From assembly GCA_965240325.2 (NCBI GenBank), contig OZ251252.1, positions 62,001 through 126,000 on the forward strand: a DNA stretch of 64,000 bases. The letters are read 5' to 3'. Positions within the stretch are counted from its first letter, which is position 1; every line of letters starts with the position of its first letter. Source of the DNA: Rebecca billardiae RCC1528. Its lineage: Eukaryota; Haptophyta. Below, piece by piece: positions 32,701 to 44,500 of the stretch. A program made the position numbers and the translations under genes. The notes under the pieces were generated by a model that saw only the letters and a program-made list of their open reading frames with translations, did no database searches and had not been told where the DNA came from.

Positions 32701-35700
32701 CAGCAGCAGCTCGGCGGGCGTGCCCACGGCGGGCGAGGGCGCGCGGTTGAGCCGCGCCACGCCCGCCGCCAGCGTCGCATCCAGCTCGTCCGCGGTGCGC
32801 GCGTACCGCGTGGTGTGGCGCAGGTGCCACAGCAGGACCTGCCGCGCGGCGGCGCGGGCGCGGGCGGGTGGGCGGGTGCGGCGTCAGCCGATCGTGCGTG
32901 GCGGTGCGCGCGCGCACGCACGCGCGCACGGGTGCGCGCGCGCACACGGGCGCGCGGCAGGCGGGGTCCGCCCTATGGCGGGTGGCGCGCTCACCCGCGT
33001 GGCGTAGTGCGCGTGTCTGAGGTCTGAGAACTGCCAGTGCTGCGCCTGGCACTGGCCGAGGAAGACGGCGCGCGAGTCCACCAGCGCGTTGGAGCGGTAC
33101 GGGTACGCGTCGCCGTCCAGACCGGCAGACTCGAGCACCGAGTCCGGCTCGGGCGCCGCGTCGGGCGCGGGCGGCGGCGCGGCGGCGGGCGGCGGCGCCG
33201 CCGCGTCGGCGGCGGCCGGCGGCGCGCCCGCGGGCGCGCCGCCCGCCGCCGCCGCCGGGCTGCCGACGGGCGGCGCCTCCGCCCCGGCGGGCGCGCCTGC
33301 GCCGTCGCCCAGCGGCGCGAGCTCCGCGACCAGAAACTGCTTCCGCTGCTTCTTGAGCTGCTGCCGCACGTCCGCCACCACGCGCATAGACTCCTGCCGT
33401 GCGACCGAGGCCGAGAGGACGAGCGGAGGCGGGGCGTCCACGGCGCACAGCGGCGGCGGGGCGAGGGCGGGCGGCGGCGCCGCCGAGCCGGGCGCGCCGC
33501 CGCCCTGCTCCGCCGCGGGCGCGCCGGCTGCTGCCCCGCCGCCGCCGCCGCCGAGGAGCGGCGGCGGCGCGAGCGGCGGCGGCGCGAGCGGCGGCGGCTC
33601 GGCGCGGCGCTCTGGCCGCGAGGGGCCGGCGGGCGGGCGCGCGGCGCAGAGCGGCGGCGGCCCTGCGCCGTCCGGCTCGGCGGCGGGCGCGGCGCCCGCG
33701 CCCTCCGCGCCGCCGCCCTCCCCGCCCACGCCGCCGCCGCCCCCGCCGCCCGCCGCCGCGCCGCCAGGCTTGGCCCTGCTCACGAGCGCGCGCATCCGCT
33801 CTGGCCAAAAGTCGCCTTCGAACATCGGGAAGGCGCGCACCGACTGCAGCGCGGCCACGTCCTCGTACAGCTCGCGCACGCAGCGCACCACGCCCGCGCG
33901 CGAGCCCTTGGCGAGCATCGCCTCGTACCTGCACGGGGGCGGAGGGGGCGCGCCGGCTGAGAGCGCGCGGCGGGGCGGGGCGGAGGCGCGCGTGCGCGCG
34001 TGGGGCGCGCGCGCGCCGGGCGGGGCCGGGGGCGGGGGCGGCGCGCGCGCGCACCACGCGCGCAGCTTGGCCGCCGCCATCGGCCTCGGGTGCGCGGGGT
34101 CTGCGGGCTTGGCGTGGAAGATGTAGTCGTCGCCCGCCTGGCGAGCGGCGGCGGCCGCGCACAGCGGCAGCGCACGCGGCGGCAGCGCGCGAGCAGTGAG
34201 CGCGCGCGCACGGACCTCCGCCTCCGCCGGGCGCGCAGCGCCGCGCAGCGCGGCGCACCCACCTGCGGCGGCGCCACCCAGATGTGCACCCAGCGGAAGC
34301 CGCGCCCCCGCCCCCAGCGCAGGTACCCGACGAGCAGCGCGTGGTACAGCGCCGTGCGCGCGCCCTCGAGCGGCGTGGCGGCGAGCAGCCGCGTGCTGTC
34401 CAGGTACGACACGTAAATGCGGCGCGTGTTGGGCGCCGGGCAGTCAGCACCGTACTCCTGCAGGTACATGCAGAAGAGCGCCACGTCGCCGCCCAGCTGG
34501 CGCTGGAACGCCATCACGCAGCGCGAGTCGTACGGGAAGCCTGACGGGTACGCGGTGCCGTAGCTGGGTGCACGCGGGCACACGCGGGGGAGCGGCTCAG
34601 GGCGGTTGCGCGTGCCGCGCGCGCACGGCCGCGCGCGCGCGCGCGCGAGCGCTGCCGGCGCGAGCGCGCGCGCGCGCAGCCCCTCACCGCTGCCGCAGAA
34701 AGTCGTGCGGCCGGTAGACCTCGCGCCTGCAGCTGACGACGCGCACGCACAGCGAGCCCTGCAAAGCGATGCCCGCGTCCGCGAGCGCGCGCGCGACGCT
34801 CGCCTGCGCGCGCGGCGCGCGTGGGCGCGGGCGCGCGGCACGGCTCAGGGCGCCGCGCGCGCGCGCCGCGCGCGGCCGGCCGCGGCCGCCCACGCCGCGC
34901 GCCGCGGCGCGTTGGTGCGGCGGCGCACCTCGACGGCGCGGCTGAGCGAGCAGCTCGGCAGGTCGGCCGCGCGCACGGGCTCGGGGCGGGGCAGCGCGCC
35001 GCCCACGTCCGCGCGCTGGCACCGGCCGCACGCGAACGGGATGGACTCGACTGCGCGCGCAGGGGCGGAGGCGGAGGCGGAGGCGGGGGCGCGGGCGCGG
35101 GCGGAGGCGGAGGCGCGGTGTCAGGGCGGAAGGGGGGCGAGCACGCGCGGCTGCGGCTGCGGGGCCCAGCAGGCGTGCGCGCCGCGCGCTTCGCGGGTGC
35201 AGCGGCCGCCGCCGCCGCCGCAGCGCGCACCGGTGGTGTGCAGGTCCGCCAGACTCGAGAAGTAGCCCGCGCACTGCCAGTGGAACCAGCGCGCGCACGG
35301 GCCGTCGCACTGCACCATGTTGTCTACGTCTTGCTGCTCCGACACCGAGTTGAGCTCGCGCTCAAAGTCGGAGGGCTCGAGCGCGAGCTCGGCGCACACG
35401 GCGGGCGCGTGCGCCGCGCCGCGCCGCGCCCAGTCCTCGAAGCAGCGCGCGTGCAGCTTCACGCGCCCCTTGTGCGCGCCGCTGCTGTCCGCGTAGAAGT
35501 GCAGGTTGCGCTTGATGCGCTCGCCGCACGCTGAGCAGTACAGCAAGGGCACGACAAAGGGCAGCTGCTCGTCCTTGCACTCGCCGCAGACGACGCGGAG
35601 GCACGAGGGATCGACGCTCTCCACAGGCCCCGCCGAGTCCGCCGCGTCCACGCCGCCGCCGTCCGCGCCCGCCGCGCCGCCGCCGCCGCCGCCGCCGGCC

Positions 35701-38700
35701 GCCGGCAGCGCGGCCGCGCCGTCGGCGCCCGGCGGCGGCGGCGGGTGCTGCGGGTGCGGCAGCGCGCTCTCGTCGTCGTCGTCGCCGCAGAGCTGGCACC
35801 ACTCGTACGCGGCGGCGAGCGCGCCGAGCGCCGCCGCGTCGCGCACGAGCGCCGCCGCCGCGCCCGCCGCGCGCGCGTCCGCCGCCGCGCGCGCCGCCGC
35901 GCGCCTCGCCAGCCGCTGGGCGTAGGGCAGTGGCTCGGCCATGCGCCGGATGTCGACAAGCGAAGCTGACGGCGGCGGCGCGCCCGGCGCGCGCGGCGCG
36001 GACGCGGACGCGGGGGTGGCGAGCACGACGGCGAGGGTGGAGGCGGAGGCGGAAGGCACGCGCGCGACGGCGCCGCACGCGCCGCCGCCCGCGCCCGAGC
36101 GCGCCGCCGACGCCGACGGCGACGCCGCCGCCGAGCACTCCGAGGCGCTGGCGCCGCCGCCGCCGCCGCCGCCGGGCGAGCCGAGCGCGGCGGCGACGGC
36201 GGCGGGCGAGGGCGCGGGCTTGCCCGCGTGCGGCGGCAGCGAGGAGCCCTTGCCGCGGCCGAGGCCGTGGGCGTGCTTGCCGCCGCCCTTGCCGCCGCCC
36301 TTGCCGCCGCCCTTGCCGCCGCCGCCGCGCGCCGCCCCCACCTCCGCGCCGCCGCCGCCTTGGCCTTGGCCTTGGCCGTCAGCCAGGCCGACTCGCACGT
36401 CGTAGCCAGGCAGCAGGGCCTCCGACTCGAGGGGCAAAGCCTCCGCCTCGTCCGCCGTGCGGAACGCCGGGCGCAGCGCGGAGGCGGAGGCGGAGAGCAG
36501 GTGCTCCCCCAGCGTCGACTCGTAGGACGTCGCCGCCACCGCCTCGTCGAAGGCGTCGAGCAGCTGGTCGCCTGCGCAAGCACCGCCGCGCGCGCACCGC
36601 CGCGCGCGCACCGCCGCGCGCGCGGGCGCGCGTGCGCGGGCGCGCGTGCGCGGGCGGGGAGGGGCGGGGTGGACACACACGGTGGACACGCGACGCACGG
36701 GGAGGGGCAGGGGTGCAGGCGGCACGGGGAGAAGGCGCAGCCATGGGGCAGGGCGGGGCAGTGAGGCGGAGCATCGGCCAAGCGCGTCCGGTGCCGCGGC
36801 GCGCGGGACGGAGGCGGCGCGGGGCGCGCGGCGCGCGGCGCGCGGCGGCACACCCGAGGCGCCGCGCGCGAGCAGCGGGCGCGTCGGCCGCGGCGGCAGC
36901 GGCTGCGTGCCGCCGGTGACGCAGCGCCGCGCGCCGCGCCCGCGCCCGCCCGCGCCGCCGTCCGTGCGCCGCCGCTTGGGCGGCGGCGGCGGCATCGCCG
37001 CGCCGGGCGGCGGCTTGCCCAGCGCGCGCGCGCGCGCCGCCGCGCCCTTGCGCCCCTTGGGGTGTGGCGGGTGCGCGCCTCCGCCGCGCTCCGCCGCCGC
37101 CTCCGCCTCGGCGGCGACGCCGCGCAGCCGCAGCCACACGAACGCGTGGCCGCTCGCGTCCGCGCCCATCACGAGCCCGTCGCCGCCGCCCACGAACCAG
37201 CGGTCTGCGGCGCGTGCCGGGCGCGTGCCGGCCGCGCGCGGGGCGTGCGCGGTGCGCGGTGCGCGGTGCGCGGTGCGCGGTGCGCGGTGCGGTGCGGTGC
37301 GGTGCGCGCAGCCGGGGCGGTCGGAGGTCAGTTGGCGCGCGGCGCGGCGGCGGCCAGCGGCGCGCGGCGCGGGGCGCACGCGGCGCGGTCGCTTGCGAGG
37401 TCGGTGCCGCCCCGGGCGGCACACGCCGGGGTGCCGCCGCGAGTGCTGCGCCGCGCCGCGCCGCGGCGCGCAGTGCGCCGTGCACCGTGCGAGCGCGCAG
37501 CGCGCACCCTTGAACAGATCGAGGTCGGCGTCTGCAGAGTCCGGGTCTGCAGAGTCCGGCTCCGCGCCGTCCGAGGGGTCGGCAGCGCCGCCCTCGGCCT
37601 CGGCCTCCTCCGCCGCACCCGCGCCCGCGCCAAAGGGGAAGCCGCCGCCGCCAGAGCCCGCGGACGGCGGCGGCGAGCGCGGCGGCGGCTTGCGGCCAGT
37701 CGGCAGCGGCGGCGGCGCGCTCGCGCCCGCGCCGCCACCGCGCGCGTCGGCGGCGGCCGGCGGCATCGGCTCGTCAGCGTCGGCGCACGTGACCGCGCCG
37801 CCGCCGCCGCCGCTGATGGCAGCAGCGGCGGCGGCGATGGCCGCCGCCCGCTGGCCGCCCTTGCCGCCGCCGCTGCCCTTGCCGCCGCCCCCCTTGCCTC
37901 GCGCGCCGCCCGCCGCGCCGCCGGCCGGCGCCGCGCGGCCGGCGCTCGCGCCGGCGGCGGCACCGGCCGGCGGCTTGGCATCCGGCGCGCCGCCGCCGCC
38001 GCCGTCGCCGCCGCACTTGGCGACGAGCTCCGCCCACGGGTCGTCGGCGCCGCCGCCCTCGTCCCCGCCCGTCGCCGAGTCGAAGATGCGCGAGAGCGCC
38101 GCCTCGAGGAAGTCATCGTCGTCGTCCGCCGCGGCGCCGTGCGGCGGCGCGGCTGCGGAGGCGGCCGCACGGGCGGCCGCGGCGTCGGCGGCGGCGGCGG
38201 TGGCGGCAGAGGCGGCGGCGGCGGTGGCTGCGGCGGCTGCGGCGGACTGCGCGGGCGGCGGCTGCGGCGGCCTGGGCTGGCGCGGCTGCTGCTGCGGCGA
38301 GGGCGGCTGCGGCGCGGCGGACGCGGCGGGCGCCGCCGGGCTGCGCCCGGGGGCGGCCGGGGCGACGGTGGCGCGCGCGCGCGGCGCGGCGGGCTGCGCG
38401 CGCGCCGCCGGCGCGACGCTCGGCTGCGGGCGCGGCGCGTGGTGCTGCTGCTGCCGCCGCTGCTGCGCGTGGTGCTGCTGCGCGTGCTGCTGCTGCAGCA
38501 TCGCCACCGCCGCGTCCACGCACGAGTTGCCCGTCACCCCGATCCCGGCCAGTCCAGGGGCCAGCCCCGGGGCGGCCGGCGCCACGCCTGGCGGCGCCGG
38601 CCCACCGCCCACCACGCAGCCCGGCGCCGGCGCCGCGCCGCCGCGCGGCGAGTGGCCCGAGAGGGCGGCGACGAGGGCGTTGGGGTCGAGGCTGCCGCCG

Positions 38701-38751
38701 CGGGAGAGCGGCGCGCCGCCGCCGCCACCGAGCAGCGAGGGCGACCCGAGC

Positions 38752-38790
<39 letters not shown>

Positions 38791-38983
38791 GCGGCTGCGT
38801 GCTGCTGCAGCAGCCGCTGCAGCTGCTGCTGCTGCGCCTGCTGCTGCTGCTGCTGCTGCTGCGCGCTCAGCACGCCCGCGTACCCGCAGCCCACGCCGCC
38901 CATGTGCGGCGAGCCCAGCCCGAGCGCCGCCATGAACGCGCCGGCGTCGAGGCTGCCGCCGCGCGACAGCGGCGCGCCGCCTC

Positions 38984-39060
<77 letters not shown>

Positions 39061-39201
39061 AGTGGAAGCGGCGGCGAGGTGGGCGGCGGCTGCGGCGTCG
39101 GCCCCGCTGAGCCCGGCGAGGGCGCGGGCAGCAGCGGCGGCAGCGCGCGCCCGCTGCCCTGGCTGGGCGAGCGCTGCGCCTTGGGCGGCGGCTGCTGCTG
39201 C

Positions 39202-39255
<54 letters not shown>

Positions 39256-39581
39256 AGGGCGAGCAGCTGCGCCACCAGCGCCGGGCTGGGCGGCAGCCCG
39301 CCCGCCTTGGCCGCCGCGAGCGCGCGCTGCGCCTGCGCGAGCAGGTGCGCGTGCGCGACCGAGCCAGCGCCGCCGCCGCCGCCGCCCTGCGCACCCGCCG
39401 CCGCATAGGGCTGCGGCTGCGGCGGCGGCTGCGGCTGCGGCGGCGGCTGCGGCTGCGGCGAGGGCTGCGCCGGCGACGCGCCCCAGCACGGCGCGCCGCC
39501 GCCCGGCCCCTGCTGCGGCTGCGGCTGCTGCGCCCGCTGGTGGGGCGGCAGCCCGCCCGCGAGCCTCGGGCTGCCCAGCGG

Positions 39582-39618
<37 letters not shown>

Positions 39619-40928
39619 GCGCCGCCCTCGGCACCGCCGCACCCGCCGCCGCACGCGCCGCTGCGCACGCCCACCGTGACGGCCTCCGGCCCGCAGCCGA
39701 GGAAGGCGGCGCGCGCGGCCGCGCCCGCGCCGCCGCCGCCCGCGCCGCCCGCGCCGCCCTGCGCCGCCCCGCCCAGCGCGCCGCCGCCCTGCGCACCCGC
39801 CGCGCCGCCGCCCTTGCCGCGCGCGCGCATCGCCAGCAGGTGCTTCCGGTACCGCTCCCGAATCATGCACATCTGCGCCCACTTGTCGCAGTGCGCGCAG
39901 CCGCTGCCGCCCGCGGGCGCGGCGTGCTCGGCCGCGCCGCCGGGCAGGTTGCTCGCGCGCCGGTGCGGGCACGCCGCCGCGTGGCTCTGCATCGTCCCGA
40001 TGAACGCCCGCATCGGGCCGCAGTCGGCGACGGCGCACCGCCCCTCCGCCTTGGAGCAGAGGAGCGCGTGTATCAGAATCTTCATGTTGTCGGGGATGTC
40101 GGACGCGCGCACGCCCATCGCGCCCTCCGCGGCGGCGTCGGCCGCGGCGGCGGCGTCGCCGCCGCACGCCGCGCACCCCGCGCCGCCGCACGCGCCGCAC
40201 GCGCCGCCGGCCGCGACCGGCGGCGGCGGCGGCGGCGCGGCGGCGCGCGCGCCCGCCGGCTGCGCGCCCGGCGCCGGCGGCGGACCCATGGCACCCCCGG
40301 CGGCGGCGGCGCCGGGCCCGCCACCCGCCGCCCGCGCGGTCGCGTGGCGCGCCTGCGCCACGGCGTGCCGCGCGCCGCACCGCGCCGCGCGAGCCGCCGT
40401 GAGTGCGCGCGCGCGCGCGCGCCGCGCCGCGCGCCGCGCGCCGCGCGCCGCCGCCGCCGCGCGCGCCGCCGCGCTGCGCCGCGCGCCCGCACCTGCAGCG
40501 CCTTGACGGTTGCGTGCAGCACGTCGGGCCCCCGCTCGCCGAGCAGCATCCGCGCCTGCCGGCAGAAGGCCTTGAGGTCGAGCCGCTTGGCGCGCAGGTC
40601 GGCGATGATGCCCGTCAGCACTGGTGCGCGGCAACGCGAGCGGCGCGCGCGTCGGGCGCGCGCGGCGGCGCGTGAGGCCGGGGGAGGCGGCGGCGGGCAG
40701 GGCGGCGCTCGGCGTGGCGGCCGGTGCCCCGCGCTGCGCGGTGCGTGCGCGCGGGCGTGCTCGCCGCCGCCGCGGCGCCGGGCGCACACGGCGGCGCGGC
40801 GGCGCGGCGCGCGCGCTCGGGCGCGCTCGGGCGCGGCGGCGCGCGCGCGCACCTTTGTTGGGGTCGAAGCACGAGATCTCGGCGATGAGCTCATCGATGG
40901 TGATGTACGCGCCACTCGCCGTCTGCAT
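32545..40928 (-). CDS. KAT3-type histone acetyltransferase (CBP/p300/HAC-like)
   Basis: Eleven-exon model: complement(join(32545..32838,32995..33928,34055..34137,34263..34563,34688..34803,34929..35050,35231..36571,36854..37204,37508..40352,40493..40620,40853..40928)), 2196 aa, all junctions in frame. Order: RST-like domain (1-68; FCRQARMLLG...LHATVKALQ); TAZ zinc finger (about 157-242; KILIHALLCSKAEGRCAVADC); long Gln/Gly/Pro/Ala region (to about 1300); RING-like CxxC pairs (VVCGECKDEQLP, YCSACGERIKRN; about 1464-1490); PHD (VQCDGPCARWFHWQC...FACGRC); HAT core (FCMYLQEYGADCPAPNTRRI, YVSYLDS, VHIWVAPP, AGDDYIFHAKP, LRAWYEAML, FEGDFWPERM; 1621-1830); and the C-terminal HAC block (VDSRAVFLGQCQAQHWQFSD). 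Residues matching p300 Asp1399, Trp1436 and Tyr1467 are present. The ZZ finger expected after the HAT domain is missing. It is a nuclear coactivator acetylating histones. Confidence 0.88.
38755..38868. repeat. CAG/CTG runs encoding Gln tracts (KAT3)
   Basis: CTG runs (CAG in the coding strand) at about 38755-38790 and 38841-38865, with Gln-rich sequence between, encode poly-Gln in the central region of the KAT3 protein. Confidence 0.9.
38985..39060. repeat. (CCG)n run encoding poly-Gly (KAT3)
   Basis: About 25 consecutive CCG triplets on the plus strand (CGG/GGC on the coding strand) give a poly-Gly tract between PLPLGG and APLSRGGSLD. Confidence 0.92.
39190..39256. repeat. (CTG)n run encoding a long Gln tract (KAT3)
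   Basis: A mostly pure run of CTG, interrupted by CGG near 39201, encodes about 20 Gln residues followed by PQQQPPPKAQRSP on the coding strand. Confidence 0.92.
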
Positions 40929-41585
40929 CGGCCACTCGCGCGGCGCCCCGCGCGCCGCGCCGTGCGCGCTGCCCTCTCGGCGGCGCCTCCCGCCGCCCTC
41001 GTGTTTGGGCGCCCCGGCGGCGCCACCCTTCAAAGCCGCTGGCGCCGCTGCGCTGCTGCGCGAAGCTGAGAGGGCGCGCACGGGCAAGGGCTTCTTCCGC
41101 TGGGGGGGTCCGGGCGGGTGAGCAGCCCGCACGGACGCCGCAGGCCGCAGAGTACACCCGGGTACGTGCTCGCCGAGCGCTGAGCCGACGAGATTCCACA
41201 CGTATGGTATGATGATAAGCTTGGCGCATGATGATTCACCGTTATTCGGTGCTTACGACTACGGGTATTCCCCCATACAGACCGTCCCGCGTAGATATTA
41301 TTGTTCACGCGAATACTGTCCACTGCTCAGAACATGAATGATATGGCCCGAGCTGATGATGATTGATGATTAAAAAGGGGTGCCCGCGCGGCGGGCGCGG
41401 GCTCGGCGCCGCCATCGCTCCCCGGACTTGCCCCCCTTACGTTACCGGACCGCCTCGCCAGCAGCGCGGCTGCTTGCAGCCAGCGCGCGAGCGGCCCGCT
41501 CTCCCCTGCTTGCGCCGCCGGGCTCGACGGTCGCGCGCGCCGCGCCGCTCGGCCGCGGGCACGTCCCCCGCGCACGGCGGCGGCG
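40929..41585. promoter_or_regulatory. Shared divergent upstream region (KAT3 and LamG-like genes)
   Basis: 657 bp separate the two head-to-head start codons, so both promoters should lie here. The middle (41190-41385) is clearly less GC-rich, with repeated GATGAT/TGATGATTGATGATT. It is flanked by GC-rich ends. The KAT3 frame stays open upstream of ATG 40928 to about 41201, so a longer N-terminus from a non-ATG start or an upstream exon cannot be excluded. Confidence 0.5.
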
Positions 41586-44500
41586 ATGATCGCCGCGAGC
41601 AACACCAAGGCGCTACAGGCGTGCCGCATAGGCCCCGGCATCTCCGTCCAGGCACGCGCCTGCGCGGCGCGCGGCGCGCGGCGCGCGCCCGCGGCGCGGG
41701 CGCGCGGCGCCGAGCCGCGCCGCGCGCCGCGCGCGCCGCGCCCGCCCCGTCTCGCCACGCGCGGCGCAGCCCGCCCGCGCCGCGTCCGCGCGACCCCACG
41801 GCCGCGCCCGCCCGCCGCCGCCCGCCGCCGCCGCGCGCGCCCCGCTCACCCGCGCGCCCCCCTGCGCGCCCGCCCCTCGGCGCCGCGCGCGCTGCCGCCG
41901 TCGCCGCCGCGCGCGCGCCGCTGCTCGCGCGGCTGGCCGGCCGCCCCGCCCGCCGCCGCGGCGCGCGCGCGCGCGCAGATCGAGGACTCGGAGACCGAGC
42001 TCTCCTTCGCCGGCGTCGCGCCCTTCTCCATCGAGGCGCACTTCTACATCGAGCCTTCCTCCGAACCGATCCTGCCGCCGGGCCATCAGCAGGGCCCCGC
42101 GCAGTGGCACGGGCACCAGGTGCGCGCGGTGCGCGAGGCGGGGGCGGAGGAGCGCGCGGCGGAGATGGGGGCGCTGCCGCGCGCCGACGCCGGCGCCGCG
42201 CGCGCGCGCGGCTGCGCCCGACCTGCGCGCGCGCGCCCGCCGCCCGCCGCCCCGGTCTGGCGCGCGCCGGCGGCGCGGCGCGCGCGGCCGCGCGGCGGCG
42301 TGGCGCGCGCCGCGCCGCGCCGCGCCGCCGACCCCCCGTCGCGCCGTGCGCCCCCTCCGCCCGCTGCACACGCCCCCGCAGGTGCTCATCTCGAAGTTCA
42401 ACGGCTGCGTGTGCGGCGAGTACCGCCTGGGCCTGGACGCGCAGCGGCGCGTGATCTTCCAGCGGGAGGTGGAGCCTTGGATCGTGAGCGCGCGCACGCC
42501 CGGACTGCGCGCAGCCGGACTGCGCAGCGCACAGCGCGCAGCACAGCGCGGCGCAGCACCGCACAGCGCACGGCACCGCACAGCGCACCGCACCGCGCCG
42601 GGCAGCACCGCCGCTGGGCGGTGGGCCCGGCTGTGGCGGGCGCGCGGCGGTGGGCGGCGGGGCGGCGGCGGGGCGGCGGTGGCGCGCGTGGCGGCGAGGG
42701 CTACACCGCGCGCAGCCGCCGCCGCGCGCGCGCACGCACGCCCGCGCCGCGCGCACACACGCGCCCGCGCCGCGCCGCCCCCTCCCCCCGCGCGCAGGTC
42801 ACCACCCCGGACCCGATCCCCACGCACGAGTGGCACTCCGTGGTCGCCACTTACGACGGGCGCACCATGCGCATTTATGTCGACTCTCGGCTGGCCGTGC
42901 ACGTGGCGTGCGGCGCGCAGAAGGCCGACACGACGTCGCCGGTGATCCTGGGCGCGGACCTGTGCGGGTACGCCACCGCGCACCACTTCGAGGGCTACCT
43001 CTCCGAGGTGAGCGTCTGGCGCCGCTGCCTCGACGCCGCAGACGTGCGGCTGCTCGCGCAGCACGGCCCCACCGGTCACCCGACTCTCACGCGCGAGCTG
43101 ACGGCTTACTGGTGTCTGTACCAGCGCACGGAGACGGCGGGGGGCGGCGGGCGCGCGGCGGGCTCGGCGGCGCTCGTGTACAACGGCGCGCGGCCGCACG
43201 GCGGCGCGGGCGGCGCGGGCGCGCTCAACGGCGGCGCTGCGCGGTACCGCGGCCGAGTCGTCAGCGAGGGTGCGCGCACACGCACGCGCGCGCGCACACG
43301 CACTGCACGCGGCCGCGCGCGCCGCCGCAGCCGCCGGCCGCGCCCGCCGCCGCCCGCCGCCCGCCGCGCGTGTGCCCACCCGCCGCCCCGCCCTCGCGCC
43401 CGCCCCGCCCCCTCGCCCGCCCCGCCGCGCGCAGGCGTGTGGGCGGTCGGCCGGTATCGCTCGTGGCTCTACAGCGCGTGTGCTACGGATGCGCTCGACA
43501 ACGACGATGGCGGCATCGCGCCGCCGCTGGCGGAGCCGCCGCCTGCGCTGGGCGGCGAGAACGGCGGCGGCGAGGGCGCGGGCGGCGGGCGCACCACCGG
43601 TGTGCTCTTCTCCGCCGCCAGCCGCAGCCACATGCGCATCTGCGGCTCCGCGTCCGCGCTGTCCTTTGGCGATGTTGCGCCCTACACGCTGGCTGTGCAA
43701 TTTTACCCGCGCGCGCCGCCCGCTGACACGCCCGCGCTCGCGGGCGGCGGCGGCGGCGGCGGGGCGGACGGGGGCGGCGGCGGCGGCGAGCAGACGCTGC
43801 TGAGCAAGTTCAACAGAGGGCTGCGGGGAGAGTACCGCCTCGGGCTGGACGCGTCCGGGCGGCCGTTCACGTCGCGGGAGGCGGAGCCCTGGGCACTGCT
43901 GGCGCCTGAGCCCGTGGCCGCTCACCGCTGGCACTCTGTCGTCGCCGCGTACGACGGCGCGACGCTGAGGTGCGTGCGCGCGCGAGCGGGGGAGGCGGAG
44001 GGGGGTGGTGGGGGCGTGCCGTCGCCCCCGCCTGCGCGCACCGCCCGCCCTTGGCTCGGGCGCGTGTGCCCGCGCGTGTGACTGTGCGCGTGTGTCGCGC
44101 GCGCGCGCGGACCGTGCGCGTGTGGACCGCGCGTGTAACGTCCGTGTAACGTCCGCGTCACGTCCGTGTAACGTCCGCGCAGACTGTTCGTCGACTACGT
44201 GGAGGTGGCGTCCGCCCCCTCGGGCGCGCAGTTCTCCGACCAAGTCACGCCCGTGCTGATTGGCTGCGACATGGAGCGCGACCGTTACGTGCGCCACTTC
44301 GAAGGCTTCGTGGCGGAGGCGTGCGTGTGGGCGCGCGCGCTGCAGCCGGCGGAGGTGGCGGAGCTCGCGACGACGGCGCCCGCGCCGGGCACGCCGCTGC
44401 AGCGGGGCCTGCTCGGTGCGCGCCGCGGCGCACCGCGCGCCGCGCGCCGCGCGCCGCGCGCCGCGCGCCGCGCGCCGCGCGCCGCGCGCGCGCGTGGCCG

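Noticed and set aside
36646-39408. 920-codon open frame on the plus strand
   Set aside because: It is antisense to the KAT3 exons. It consists of poly-Cys, poly-Ala and poly-Pro from the same triplet repeats and has no recognisable domain.
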